Shown here piece after piece: positions 7,903 to 15,076 of a stretch of DNA of 34,458 nt. The stretch's first letter is position 1. Each line of letters begins with the position of its first letter. Under the pieces are notes generated by a model. The model did no database searches, was not told the origin of the DNA, and saw only the letters and a list, made by a program, of their open reading frames with translations. The stretch lies in NCBI GenBank assembly GCA_023435565.1, contig JAEYRN010000016.1:1-34458 (forward strand), in the 5' to 3' direction. The DNA comes from Bacillota bacterium (GTDB taxonomy: Bacteria > Bacillota > UBA4882 > UBA8346). Position numbers and translations under genes: made by a program.

Positions 7903-7917
7903 TTACCAATTTGGTAA
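7903..7917. promoter_or_regulatory. Operator 1 for the XRE regulator
   Basis: A perfect 7-1-7 palindrome, TTACCAA-T-TTGGTAA. The identical 15-mer recurs at 7966-7980 and both precede the XRE gene, so autoregulation is the simplest reading. Confidence 0.65.
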
Positions 7918-7965
7918 TATATATTTCAATTCTATCTTCCTATCCTTGCAATGTCAAGAACTTTA

Positions 7966-7980
7966 TTACCAATTTGGTAA
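7966..7980. promoter_or_regulatory. Operator 2 for the XRE regulator
   Basis: Second identical copy of the TTACCAATTTGGTAA palindrome, 63 bp centre to centre from the first, six turns of B-DNA. It lies 57 bp before the TTG start, just upstream of a possible -10 TATGAT (8004-8009), so a bound dimer would interfere with polymerase. Confidence 0.65.
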
Positions 7981-8036
7981 GTTTTATTTTCTTTGCATTC
8001 CACTATGATAGAATATTACCTGAAAGTGGTGATTAT

Positions 8037-8252
8037 TTGGGTACTTCTTTTCCTGAAAGATTGAAGACCTTGCGGGAGCAGTTTGGTTATACTCAGGAGT
8101 CTTTGGGCAAACGGATTAATGTTTCCGCAGCGGCAATTAACCGATACGAGAAAGGTCGACGCAAACCGGACCCGGATATGTTATGTCTGTTGGCTGATTT
8201 GTTTGAAACGTCCGTTGATGATCTTTTGGGGCGGGAGGGGAAGAAAAGATAA
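8037..8252 (+). CDS. XRE-family helix-turn-helix regulator
   Basis: A 71-aa protein that is one Cro/C1-type HTH domain: F-P-E-R-L-K-T-L-R-E then G-Y-T-Q-E-S-L-G-K-R-I-N-V-S-A-A-A-I-N-R-Y-E-K-G (helices 2 and 3) and the closing P-D-P-D-M-L-C-L-L-A-D-L-F-E-T-S-V-D-D-L-L-G. The TTG at 8037 is chosen because the family starts here and a GGTGAT site lies just upstream. The frame stays open to an ATG at 7869, but that extension is AT-rich, hydrophobic, unlike the family and runs through both operators. Likely a repressor acting on the two upstream palindromes. It may control only itself or also the neighbouring accessory genes. Confidence 0.82.
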   Translation: MGTSFPERLKTLREQFGYTQESLGKRINVSAAAINRYEKGRRKPDPDMLCLLADLFETSVDDLLGREGKKR

Positions 8253-8379
8253 TAATAATTTAACAAGATAGTTAAACAATAATTTGAATCCGTGCTTTGC
8301 CGAAAAAGAATAATGTCCAAGATCTATAGTGAAACACAAAATAAAACTATCAATTAAAGGTTAACACGGAGACCTGACC

Positions 8380-9063
8380 CTAATACTTAGTTTTCAAAGT
8401 ACAAGCCTCAACAAAATATTTACCAAGCAATGTAGGATTTATTCTAGAGAAAATCTCACCACCTCCAATACTACGTGTAGGTGCAATACATCCTAACCTA
8501 GATAAGTTAGCTAAAGCTAAAATTACTTCCTCATTTATAATTTCCTTATATTCACCTTTTTCCTCTGCTATTGCCACTTCTTCTGGTAATTTTTCAGTTG
8601 AAACACCTTGATGTTGGATCTTTTCAAATGGAAGATTATAAATCTTTTCGAGTATTCTAGCTTCTAGTGGACTTAATCGTTCAAGTATATCAATATAAGT
8701 TCTTGTTAATTCAATATTGTTATTCAGTATGGATGAATTAACTAAAAGCTTTGCCCATAAATCTTGTAAATAATCATCTTCTTCTAGTGATGCCGCTTCT
8801 AGTAAAGGTATAGCCAATTTTAATTTGATTGGCTTAGTGGGCCCACTAAGACCTACATTTTTCATAAATTCTTCTGCTCTTTTCATGAGCCGAATTTGTC
8901 TTTCCCACCTCAAATATTTTAACTTATCCTCAAATATACCCATAGCTTGTTCTAGTGATCCTGAGATATATTTCGATATAAACCCACCGAACTTTTCTAT
9001 TGCATCAATTGCTTTGCCTGTTGTTTTTGCTATTTCTTCAACTGATTTAAAATCTTTAGTCAT
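8380..9063 (-). CDS. Abi-alpha-like (DUF4393) protein, putative phage defence
   Basis: A 227-aa soluble helical protein resembling the Abi-alpha/DUF4393 family, linked to abortive infection. The typical core is seen at about 85-145: P-L-L-E-A-A-S-L-E-E-D-D-Y-L-Q-D-L-W-A-K-L-L-V-N followed by a helix ending in I-D-I-L-E-R-L-S-P-L-E-A-R-I-L. The C-terminal part (L-S-R-L-G-C-I and following) fits the family's winged-helix-like end. The N-terminal 60 residues are amphipathic. Start ATG with GAGG upstream. It is a single AT-rich gene between the XRE regulator and the TGT/nuclease cassette, on the same strand as the cassette but 300 bp from it. Assignment is from motif memory. Confidence 0.65.
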   Translation of the reverse strand: MTKDFKSVEEIAKTTGKAIDAIEKFGGFISKYISGSLEQAMGIFEDKLKYLRWERQIRLMKRAEEFMKNVGLSGPTKPIKLKLAIPLLEAASLEEDDYLQDLWAKLLVNSSILNNNIELTRTYIDILERLSPLEARILEKIYNLPFEKIQHQGVSTEKLPEEVAIAEEKGEYKEIINEEVILALANLSRLGCIAPTRSIGGGEIFSRINPTLLGKYFVEACTLKTKY

Positions 9064-9364
9064 TTTTTCCTCACTTCGTTAAATTTATAAATAACCGAAA
9101 TAAGCAATATAGACTGTACGAAGTTGAAGTTTTAATTATCTATCAAGTTATATCTTGTAAATTATCAATAACATTCTAATTTCTATTATATACTATTTTC
9201 CAGCTATAACCTACAAATATGACCGTCGATGATCTATGTTCGTTGCCCGATTCAACGGACCAAGACGAAGACTAACTAAAAATCAAACGAATCACATCTT
9301 GGGAGCAATGATGTTAAGAACAATAAAAATAACTACAAATTAAGTTATATAAAGAAATTTGAAA
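9064..9364. other. Intergenic region, no gene seen
   Basis: About 300 very AT-rich bases between the end of the four-gene cassette and the Abi-alpha-like gene. It should hold the promoter of the latter. No structured repeat, terminator with a clear stem, or open frame was found. Confidence 0.5.
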
Positions 9365-10687
9365 TTATGTTAGTAGATGATTGGATTCTTCTAAAGCTTC
9401 TTTCCAGTTATTAATATAGGCAGGATCAATAATTGCCCTGTCTTCCAAACCCAAGTATGTTTTATATTTTTTGGTAATATCTTTTATATGATTATTTAAT
9501 TCTAAAATCCATTCTAAATGTTCAATTACATCCGGAAGAGTTGAATTTGCTATCATCTTTCGTTCTTGATATCTGTTGTACAAAAAATGCATTTCCGCTA
9601 AAGTTTCTTCATTCTGAAATCTTGTAACGTTTTCTGGATTATCTCTCATCACTCTCTGGCAAACTGGGCATGAACAAATTAAATCAGGTCTTTTTCGTAA
9701 TACAATTAATGCATTTTCCAATGTTAAAAATGAATGTAAATCCTTTAAATAATATCTTACCGGAGCAGGTCCTGAATTTTCTTGAGCAGAAGCTGAAATT
9801 GTTCGTGCTTCTCCATATGCTAATCCATGGCATACACAAGTCATACCGAAATAATAAAGAAGCAAACTGAAAAAACCTCCATATAACATTACAATTTGTT
9901 GCCCGTCAGATGAAAGTTTATAAGTTAACGATATTAATCCCTTAATTTGTTCTTTTGTAGCAAATCTTTCATCAAAATCTTCAATCCAAACAACATATCC
10001 AGGATATTTATTCTTAGTAACAATATTAATTACATCATTTAAAAAAGGACTTTCCAATTGTTCTTTAGTAATAAAAACCATTGGATAAATATCTTTATTC
10101 CTAACTGTTTTAGAACAATATTCAAGTGTTTTTTTATTCAATTCGGTAGTAATAGAGTAGTTCTTACCTTTTTCTGGTGTATAAAGAAAATATGGTGGTA
10201 TCAAAAAGCTCGGTCGGAAATTTCTTTCATCTAATTCTTCAGAAATTAAGGTTTGAGCTTCTTTGATAACTCTCCACACATGATTATCTTGAAAATTTAA
10301 AGTATTATCGATAAATCTGTAAAGATTTTCTTGAGAATAAAGTAAAAATTGAAGTAATTCCGGGTAGTCGGACTGTAGGAATTTTTCTGGAACTAATCCG
10401 TGTCCTTCCATTAACTTATGAAAAGATGGTTTGAATTTTGGGTTTTGTTTTTCTACTTTTTTCTTAAAACTTACAAAAGGTTGACCAAATAAATATGACA
10501 TTGGATCAACAAAAAACGGCCGGTCACACATAAAGATAACGGAAGGAGTACTTTTATGTTGGTAAAGAAGAATGTTTGCCGGTAATACAAGACCATCGTA
10601 AGATTTTCGAGCATCTTTAAGAAATTCTTTCTTTCTAGATATTCCAAACCGCAAAAAAGTAATAGGTCCACCATTTTTTGTTAACAT
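9365..10687 (-). CDS. TGT-like protein (tRNA-guanine transglycosylase fold), possible nucleic-acid base-exchange enzyme
   Basis: A 440-aa protein with features of the tRNA-guanine transglycosylase superfamily, which includes the DNA-acting DpdA. The motif H-G-L-A-Y-G-E (287-293) matches the G-G-L-A-V-G-E loop that recognises the base in TGT. It is followed by a zinc site C-S-C-P-V-C...H (Cys338, Cys340, Cys343, His367), spaced C-x-C-x2-C-x23-H against x25 in bacterial TGT. N-terminal strands such as Y-D-G-L-V-L-P and P-S-V-I-F-M-C-D-R-P-F-F-V-D-P suit a TIM barrel. The usual F-D-x-x-x-P-T-R nucleophile motif between the two signatures was not found, so activity is unproven. The ATG at 10687 overlaps the stop of the nuclease-like gene as TGATG; the TTG one codon earlier is less likely. 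Last gene of a four-gene operon. Family call is moderate. Confidence 0.5.
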   Translation of the reverse strand: MLTKNGGPITFLRFGISRKKEFLKDARKSYDGLVLPANILLYQHKSTPSVIFMCDRPFFVDPMSYLFGQPFVSFKKKVEKQNPKFKPSFHKLMEGHGLVPEKFLQSDYPELLQFLLYSQENLYRFIDNTLNFQDNHVWRVIKEAQTLISEELDERNFRPSFLIPPYFLYTPEKGKNYSITTELNKKTLEYCSKTVRNKDIYPMVFITKEQLESPFLNDVINIVTKNKYPGYVVWIEDFDERFATKEQIKGLISLTYKLSSDGQQIVMLYGGFFSLLLYYFGMTCVCHGLAYGEARTISASAQENSGPAPVRYYLKDLHSFLTLENALIVLRKRPDLICSCPVCQRVMRDNPENVTRFQNEETLAEMHFLYNRYQERKMIANSTLPDVIEHLEWILELNNHIKDITKKYKTYLGLEDRAIIDPAYINNWKEALEESNHLLT

Positions 10688-11127
10688 CAAATTATTTCTC
10701 CATATTTAGTTTGAAATTGAAGATATATTTGTTGTTTAAATGTTCGGTTAATTATGGTACTATATTGAGGCTTATTGTCAAATAAAAGATCAAGTTTTTT
10801 ACCGTTTCTTTTATAAAAAACTATTCCAATACCTCTCTCTAAAAAGTCGTCTAATGGAATAGAGTCACGTTTGCTATTTGGCATTACAGCTAACGAAAAA
10901 TGACAATATAATTTTGCCCTTGTTGCTTGTTGTAAAAGCTCCCTCCATTTATTCCTTTTAATTTCTAAAGCAGTTAATAATAATGTATTTGGGTCTAATA
11001 CAATAATATCCATTTCACATGGATGTAAACGCACTTCTCGTAAAACAAACGGATTTATGGTTTGAAGTTGTTTGCATATCTGAATATTTATCTTACGTTC
11101 AAGAATCTCTTCATCAGACTTTATCAT
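10687..11127 (-). CDS. PD-(D/E)XK nuclease-like protein
   Basis: A 146-aa protein with a recognisable restriction-nuclease core: Glu31 in the first helix region, Asp40 in E-M-D-I-I-V-L-D, then E-I-K (Glu55, Lys57) at the end of a strand, followed by L-L-Q-Q-A-T-R-A-K-L-Y (Gln66/67, Tyr74) and the hydrophobic strand C-H-F-S-L-A-V-M-P. This is the alpha-beta-beta-beta-alpha-beta order with all catalytic positions present. No DNA-binding domain is attached, so targeting would come from partners. The start ATG lies inside the 3' end of the membrane-protein gene (14-base overlap) and its stop overlaps the TGT-like start, so coupling is tight. Could act on DNA or RNA. Confidence 0.6.
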   Translation of the reverse strand: MIKSDEEILERKINIQICKQLQTINPFVLREVRLHPCEMDIIVLDPNTLLLTALEIKRNKWRELLQQATRAKLYCHFSLAVMPNSKRDSIPLDDFLERGIGIVFYKRNGKKLDLLFDNKPQYSTIINRTFKQQIYLQFQTKYGEII

Positions 11128-11842
11128 ATAATTGAAGCTCCTCCCAGCGTCGAATTAAACCCCGACGGCATAATTCTAAACAAATAGATGAAGTAATTCC
11201 TATGAATAAAGCTTGGATAGATAGATAACACCATAAAAATAACAACCAATTTGGCCATTTACCTAAAATCTGTAATATACCAAAATATAGTATAATAGAT
11301 AAAAATAAAAATGAATAAGATGAAATACCACAAATCATACAAGCTTTACTATATTGTTTAGATAAAGCGTTTTTTTGCTCATATAGTAGATCTAATTTAC
11401 TAAATAACTCATCTCCTGAAGCTGCTGAAAAAAATTCGTCAACATCCTTGCCTGCATATTCCTGTAAGTCTTCTTTTCGTTTCGTTAAGGCCGCTTGAGC
11501 AATTATCCCCTTGAGTTCATCATCATTCACCAACAATTCTTGCACCATTTTCCCATTTTCTATTTTTGGAGAAGAATATATATCCTTTATTAATGAACTA
11601 AATGCATTGGTATAAGCAATCTTCATGCTTTCAATTAGTTTATCCCTAACAATTTGCTCAATATATCTTCGACGAAAACTTCCAAGTATGTCTTTAATTC
11701 TCGAGAAATTTTCCTCACGTAAATCTTTTTCATACTTCCAAAAGATTTTAAATGCATTAAAAGAAAGAAATCCAAAAGTCAGTAAAACACCATAAAGAGT
11801 AAAATTGGGGGAAATAAGCTTCAAAAATTGATCAATATTCAT
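11114..11842 (-). CDS. Membrane protein with cytoplasmic helical middle
   Basis: A 242-aa protein. One hydrophobic helix lies near the N terminus (about 13-33), then about 130 residues of charged helix, then two C-terminal membrane helices (about 168-192 and 196-222) and a short basic tail. The ATG at 11842 is used because GGAGAG sits six bases upstream; an in-frame TTG two codons earlier is too close. No family is recognised. The design (helical cytoplasmic domain held by three membrane segments) is common among effectors of abortive systems, but that role is inference from its place between a winged-helix-like gene and a nuclease gene. Confidence 0.6.
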   Translation of the reverse strand: MNIDQFLKLISPNFTLYGVLLTFGFLSFNAFKIFWKYEKDLREENFSRIKDILGSFRRRYIEQIVRDKLIESMKIAYTNAFSSLIKDIYSSPKIENGKMVQELLVNDDELKGIIAQAALTKRKEDLQEYAGKDVDEFFSAASGDELFSKLDLLYEQKNALSKQYSKACMICGISSYSFLFLSIILYFGILQILGKWPNWLLFLWCYLSIQALFIGITSSICLELCRRGLIRRWEELQLYDKV

Positions 11843-11853
11843 ATTCAACTCTC

Positions 11854-12420
11854 CTAGATTCCTAAATAATCTTTAATCTCAGAAGCAGTTGTATATTCCG
11901 GGTGCTTTTGATATACATACCTTAAGAACTGCTTTAAATTCATTGTATTAAACTTATATTTAATGAAAATAATTTTTTCTTTTTCTTTATTATCAAGACA
12001 GTCCCAAATCTCTTTTGCCTTTTTCTTCCCTTTTTCTGTTAATCTAAAAATTTCAACATCTTCATCCGCGTTAATCGAACTTTGCTTTTGATATTTATCT
12101 AAAACTAAATCATCAAAAAGTTCATCATCATGAGCAGCGTCTGCTGGTGATTGTTTTTCTTTGCTCTCTTTTCCGATTAATCCCAAAGACTCTAAAAAAT
12201 CAACTTCATCATAAACTTCTGAAGACCACGGCCCCATTTTAAAAGGAATAAAATTGAATGTAGCTTCTGACGGAGTTGAAAGAAACCCTTCCTCAGTTTT
12301 TAAAAGAAACAACAATTTTTCCAATCTTGTTATCCCCTCGATAGGTGTCGCTTCCTCTTTTTTACCTGCGTATAAAAGTGCAAGAAGTAAATCAACTTTA
12401 GAATTAATTCCATTGCTCAT
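11854..12420 (-). CDS. Winged-helix-like protein (YwgA/Panacea-like fold), first gene of the cassette
   Basis: A 188-aa soluble protein. The N-terminal half has the pattern of YwgA/SocA (Panacea)-like winged helices: I-T-R-L-E-K-L-L-F-L-L, then F-I-P-F-K-M-G-P-W-S-S-E-V-Y-D-E-V, then L-E-S-L-G-L-I. An acidic linker (about 95-120) leads to F-R-L-T-E-K-G-K-K-K-A (about 127-137), typical of a wing, and a C-terminal helical part with Y-V-Y-Q-K-H-P-E-Y. It could sense or bind nucleic acid, or serve as a regulator or antitoxin-like partner; none is proven. The ATG has GAGG upstream and the TAG stop runs into the next gene's ribosome site. Transcription of the cassette probably starts just upstream of 12420. 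Confidence 0.55.
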   Translation of the reverse strand: MSNGINSKVDLLLALLYAGKKEEATPIEGITRLEKLLFLLKTEEGFLSTPSEATFNFIPFKMGPWSSEVYDEVDFLESLGLIGKESKEKQSPADAAHDDELFDDLVLDKYQKQSSINADEDVEIFRLTEKGKKKAKEIWDCLDNKEKEKIIFIKYKFNTMNLKQFLRYVYQKHPEYTTASEIKDYLGI

Positions 12421-13264
12421 AGATGTATACCTCTTTTCACTATAAATAATAAATTCATTTAATATAACTATATCACGAACACATGTTCTTTTCCAGATAT
12501 AATTTCAAGAATACATTCGCCTATAACATATTATTTCCTTTATTGTATCTTGGGACATTATTAATTTTTGAAAACACTTAGGTTCAACAATTTTTAGTAA
12601 GGATGACGGAAATTAACATTAAAAACCACTTGCTTCTTCTCATCCTAATAATATCATCGCTCATTCAAGAATTTATTTTAAACGTAAATGAAGCTTTATC
12701 TGTGAATAGGTTTTTAAAGTAAATGAACCAAATCACAGACATGGTTATACAATGACTTAGGGAAATACGGTGTCAAATCTATTTTTGTATAAAATAATTT
12801 TGAAAGCACTCCCGTGGCTTAAGTATATAAGGGTAATTGTAAAGAAAACATCATAATTGCCGCGGAACTTCTTCATGACTGATTATTAAAATAAATATAC
12901 GACTATTTAGTTCAGCGGTTTTTTCATTATCCAGATTTAACGTATGAACAACTCATAGCTTTACAACTATAATTAAAGCTGTGATTACCTCCCCCTAAAA
13001 AACCCCAACTTACCTCCCCATTCCAAAATTTCCAAAAAAATATTATAAACCAAGCAGGAGATTTATGGTATTTATCCAAATATAACTAAATCATCCAACC
13101 CGAACTGGAAGCCGGATTCCGAAATATCTCCTTAAAAACTAAATATCTTTCGATTCGTTCCCAAAACATTTTCCAACAAACACCCTCTTCCGCCTTGAAA
13201 ACCGCAAAACCCAACCCCCCCCACCGGCCCGAAAGAACTAGACGAAAAAACCACGGAACAAGTC
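12421..13264. other. Long intergenic region with one decayed coding relic
   Basis: More than 800 AT-rich bases upstream of the four-gene cassette, presumably including its promoter. No intact gene or RNA is seen. The only protein-like trace is at 12823-12972. The right end (about 13180-13264) becomes C-rich and runs into the 21-bp tandem repeats. Confidence 0.5.
12823..12972 (+). pseudogene. Coding relic with two in-frame stops
   Basis: One frame reads K-E-N-I-I-I-A-A-E-L-L-H-D, stop, a few residues, stop, then I-Y-D-Y-L-V-Q-R-F-F-H-Y-P-D-L-T-Y-E-Q-L and a final TAA at 12970-12972. The composition is protein-like, but no start, ribosome site or family is recognised. Confidence 0.25.
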
Positions 13265-13411
13265 GGGGGAACGACAGAACGAGCCGGGGAATGACAAAAC
13301 AACCCGGGGGAACGACAGAACGGAGCCGGAAGATTGACAAAACAACCCGGGGGAACGACAGAACGAGCCGGAAGATTGACAAAACAACCCGGGGGATTGA
13401 CGAAACCAGGC
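13265..13411. repeat. 21-bp tandem repeat, seven units
   Basis: Seven head-to-tail units of 20-22 bases built on GGGGGAACGACAGAACGAGCC, alternating between two variants (GAACGACAGAACGAGCC-type and GATTGACAAAACAACCC-type). This gives a higher 42-bp period. Boundaries: 13265, 13286, 13306, 13328, 13349, 13370, 13391. Because 21 is divisible by three, long open frames with seven-residue periods appear on both strands; these are by-products. There are no unique spacers, so it is not a CRISPR array. Confidence 0.8.
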
Positions 13412-13467
13412 TAAATAGGGTTGTGTCAATAATTTTGTAGTTAAGCCTAATAAAAAACTAAAAAAAA

Positions 13468-13695
13468 GCCTCCAAGGATGGAGGCGTGCGCCGCTTCTTT
13501 TCTTCGATGAAAAAAAGCGGTCGCCATCGGAAGCAAGATATAATTGACAGACAGATGGCCAGGATGGCGAAGACCCTTTAAAAACCGGGATGAATAAAGG
13601 AAGTTTGAAACCATGGGTTTCAACCGCCGGATTCCAAAGGGTTGGCGGTTCAGCACTTTGGTCCTGGAGGGTGTGGGAGGCAGGAACAGCCTCCC
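13468..13695 (+). repeat. Multi-hairpin repeat family 2, copy B
   Basis: Matches the reverse complement of 6719-6873. Hairpins: GCCTCCA-AGGA-TGGAGGC (13468-13485); CCGCTT...AAGCGG with inner TTTTC/GAAAA (13491-13520); TCGCCATC (13521-13528) with GATGGCGA (13563-13570), or locally GCC-AGGAT-GGC; TTGAAACC-ATG-GGTTTCAA (13605-13623); AACCGCC/GGCGGTT (13622-13650); GGGAGGC-AGGAACA-GCCTCCC (13675-13695). Several loops contain GGA. The last two replace the large 62-base hairpin of copy A. A leftward 69-codon open frame crosses this stretch but follows the repeat. Confidence 0.75.
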
Positions 13696-13864
13696 GTCGG
13701 CCCTATATATAACTAAAAAAAATTAAAACCAATGTTATTCAATCTCATCCATTTGTCTTCACAGGGAAAAGTCATTACACCATAAATCAGCAAGTCCTTT
13801 ACAACCGTTGACCTTTACCCTTGTTGAATACATGAAGACCAATAAAAAATAGGAGTGATCTACA

Positions 13865-14560
13865 ATGCCAAAAAACAAAACCGAAGACTTCCTAATGTCC
13901 GCCAAAACCATGATCGAAAACGCCCTCTCCGACAACACAGTCAAAACAGCTATGGCAAACTACGGTTACGACGAGGCCAAGCTTCATGCCGGGAAAGCCC
14001 TTTATGACAAAGCATCGGAACTCGATCTTGCCCAAAAAAAAGAATACGGCGAGAAGGTCGCGGCGACCACCGAGTTCAACAACCTTTGGGCGGAAGCGGA
14101 CCAGCAGTACATGAAAACCTTGAAAGTCGCCCGAATAGTCTTAAAAACTCTCTACAAAGCCGATCAGGCGGTAATGCTTTACGGGGTCAGAAAACAAAGC
14201 TTTAATGGCTGGCAGGAACAAGCCGTATCCTTCTACGCCAACATCTTAAGCGACCCCCAATTATTAGAGGCCATGGCCCGGTACGGTTACCCCGAGGACA
14301 AGCTCAAAGAGGAGTATGAAATGGTCAAACAAGTGATTGAGAAAGAGTTACAACAGAAGAAAGAGAAGGGCGAGTCCGAACAGGCCACCCGGACCCGGGA
14401 CCAAAAACTGGACGAACTGGCCGTCTTCATCTCCGAAATGCGCGGCATCGCCAAAGTAGCCCTGGCCGACACCCCCGACTACCTAGAAAAACTAGGTATC
14501 CTGGCGCGGTCGGCCGGATTTAAACCCCGCAAACAAGAGACGGCGGCGACAAGCGAGTAG
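13865..14560 (+). CDS. Hypothetical helical protein with an internal duplication
   Basis: A 231-aa soluble, highly charged, all-helical protein of unknown function. Two related halves can be seen: about 16-58 (I-E-N-A-L-S-D-N-T-V-K-T-A-M-A-N-Y-G-Y-D-E-A-K-L) and about 124-166 (Y-A-N-I-L-S-D-P-Q-L-L-E-A-M-A-R-Y-G-Y-P-E-D-K-L), each followed by a lysine/glutamate-rich helix. A basic C-terminal tail (G-F-K-P-R-K) ends it. Start ATG with AGGAG eight bases upstream. It is noticeably richer in G and C than the defence-like genes to its left and stands alone between a family 2 and a family 1 hairpin repeat, with heptad repeats just after its stop. Confidence 0.75.
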   Translation: MPKNKTEDFLMSAKTMIENALSDNTVKTAMANYGYDEAKLHAGKALYDKASELDLAQKKEYGEKVAATTEFNNLWAEADQQYMKTLKVARIVLKTLYKADQAVMLYGVRKQSFNGWQEQAVSFYANILSDPQLLEAMARYGYPEDKLKEEYEMVKQVIEKELQQKKEKGESEQATRTRDQKLDELAVFISEMRGIAKVALADTPDYLEKLGILARSAGFKPRKQETAATSE

Positions 14561-14586
14561 GTGTCAGCTAAAGGGGTCTAGAAATT

Positions 14587-14628
14587 GTAAATTATAAAGG
14601 GTAAAGGATAAAAGGAAACGGGTAAAAT
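14587..14628 (+). repeat. Heptad repeat (GTAAAGG-type), six units
   Basis: Six in-phase seven-base units starting 26 bases after the stop of the duplicated helical protein: GTAAATT, ATAAAGG, GTAAAGG, ATAAAAG, GAAACGG, GTAAAAT. The period is exact although the units vary. Confidence 0.65.
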
Positions 14629-14721
14629 CAAACCATTCAACTCATACACCAAGACAGAGGTTATAGATTATATATAACGTAAAGCTCCTTATGAACATTT
14701 TCTAGATAATTAACAAAATGC

Positions 14722-14942
14722 ACCGACCGACACGGATGTCGGGCGCGTGGCACGAGAACAGGAGGTTCTACGCCATCGGCATAATAAACCAACCCTGAAG
14801 CCGCGTTTAGGATGGACGCGGCTATTAAGTCGTGAAGCATTCCTTCGGAGTGTCAGGAGGACACGGAGCTATTGTAGGGGGTCCGGGGAAACAATTTTCC
14901 CCGGCGGGTGGGTAGGTCCTAGGGAATGACCGGACATTCCCT
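14722..14942 (+). repeat. Multi-hairpin repeat family 1, copy 2 (probable structured RNA)
   Basis: Same orientation as copy 1 and almost the same span (216 against 215 bases from H1 to H6). H1 14727-14742 CCGACA/TGTCGG, loop CGGA; H2 14755-14769 AGAAC/GTTCT, loop AGGAG; small GCC/GGC hairpin 14772-14780; H3 14800-14822 GCCGCGT/ACGCGGC, loop with AGGATGG; H4 14850-14864 GTGTC/GACAC, loop AGGAG; H5 14883-14904 CCGGGGAAA/TTTCCCCGG; H6 14921-14942 AGGGAATG/CATTCCCT, loop ACCGGA, extendable by GTCC/GGAC. A further AGGTGAC/GTCACCT hairpin at 14955-14974 has no partner in copy 1 and may instead end the leftward oxidoreductase transcript. Confidence 0.75.
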
Positions 14943-15076
14943 GGACAAAACATTAGGTGACAAATCCGTCACCTTCAAAATAATCCCTATAGGTAAAAGG
15001 TACCGGTTGAAAATCCATTTCAACATACTTCCTCGCCCCGGAAAGCGAACCATGAGAACACCGCCTTGGCTTTGAA

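Noticed and set aside
7604..7909. Overlapping frames on both strands across the REPIN-like element
   Set aside because: They cross the palindromes and lack ribosome sites or family features.
7869..8036. N-terminal extension of the XRE regulator from the ATG at 7869
   Set aside because: It would run through both operators, is AT-rich and hydrophobic, and the HTH family begins at the TTG at 8037.
9365..12420. A complete Dpd (7-deazaguanine DNA modification) cluster
   Set aside because: Only a TGT-like protein is present; none of the queuosine-precursor genes or other Dpd proteins is seen.
13265..13411. CRISPR array
   Set aside because: Units are contiguous with no unique spacers, unit length is 21 bases and no cas gene is nearby.
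13086..13440. Proteins with seven-residue repeats on both strands
   Set aside because: Open frames exist only because 21-bp repeats keep phase; no ribosome site or known composition.
13447..13656. Leftward 69-codon protein in family 2 copy B
   Set aside because: Lies within hairpins of the repeat, and copy A does not keep the frame.
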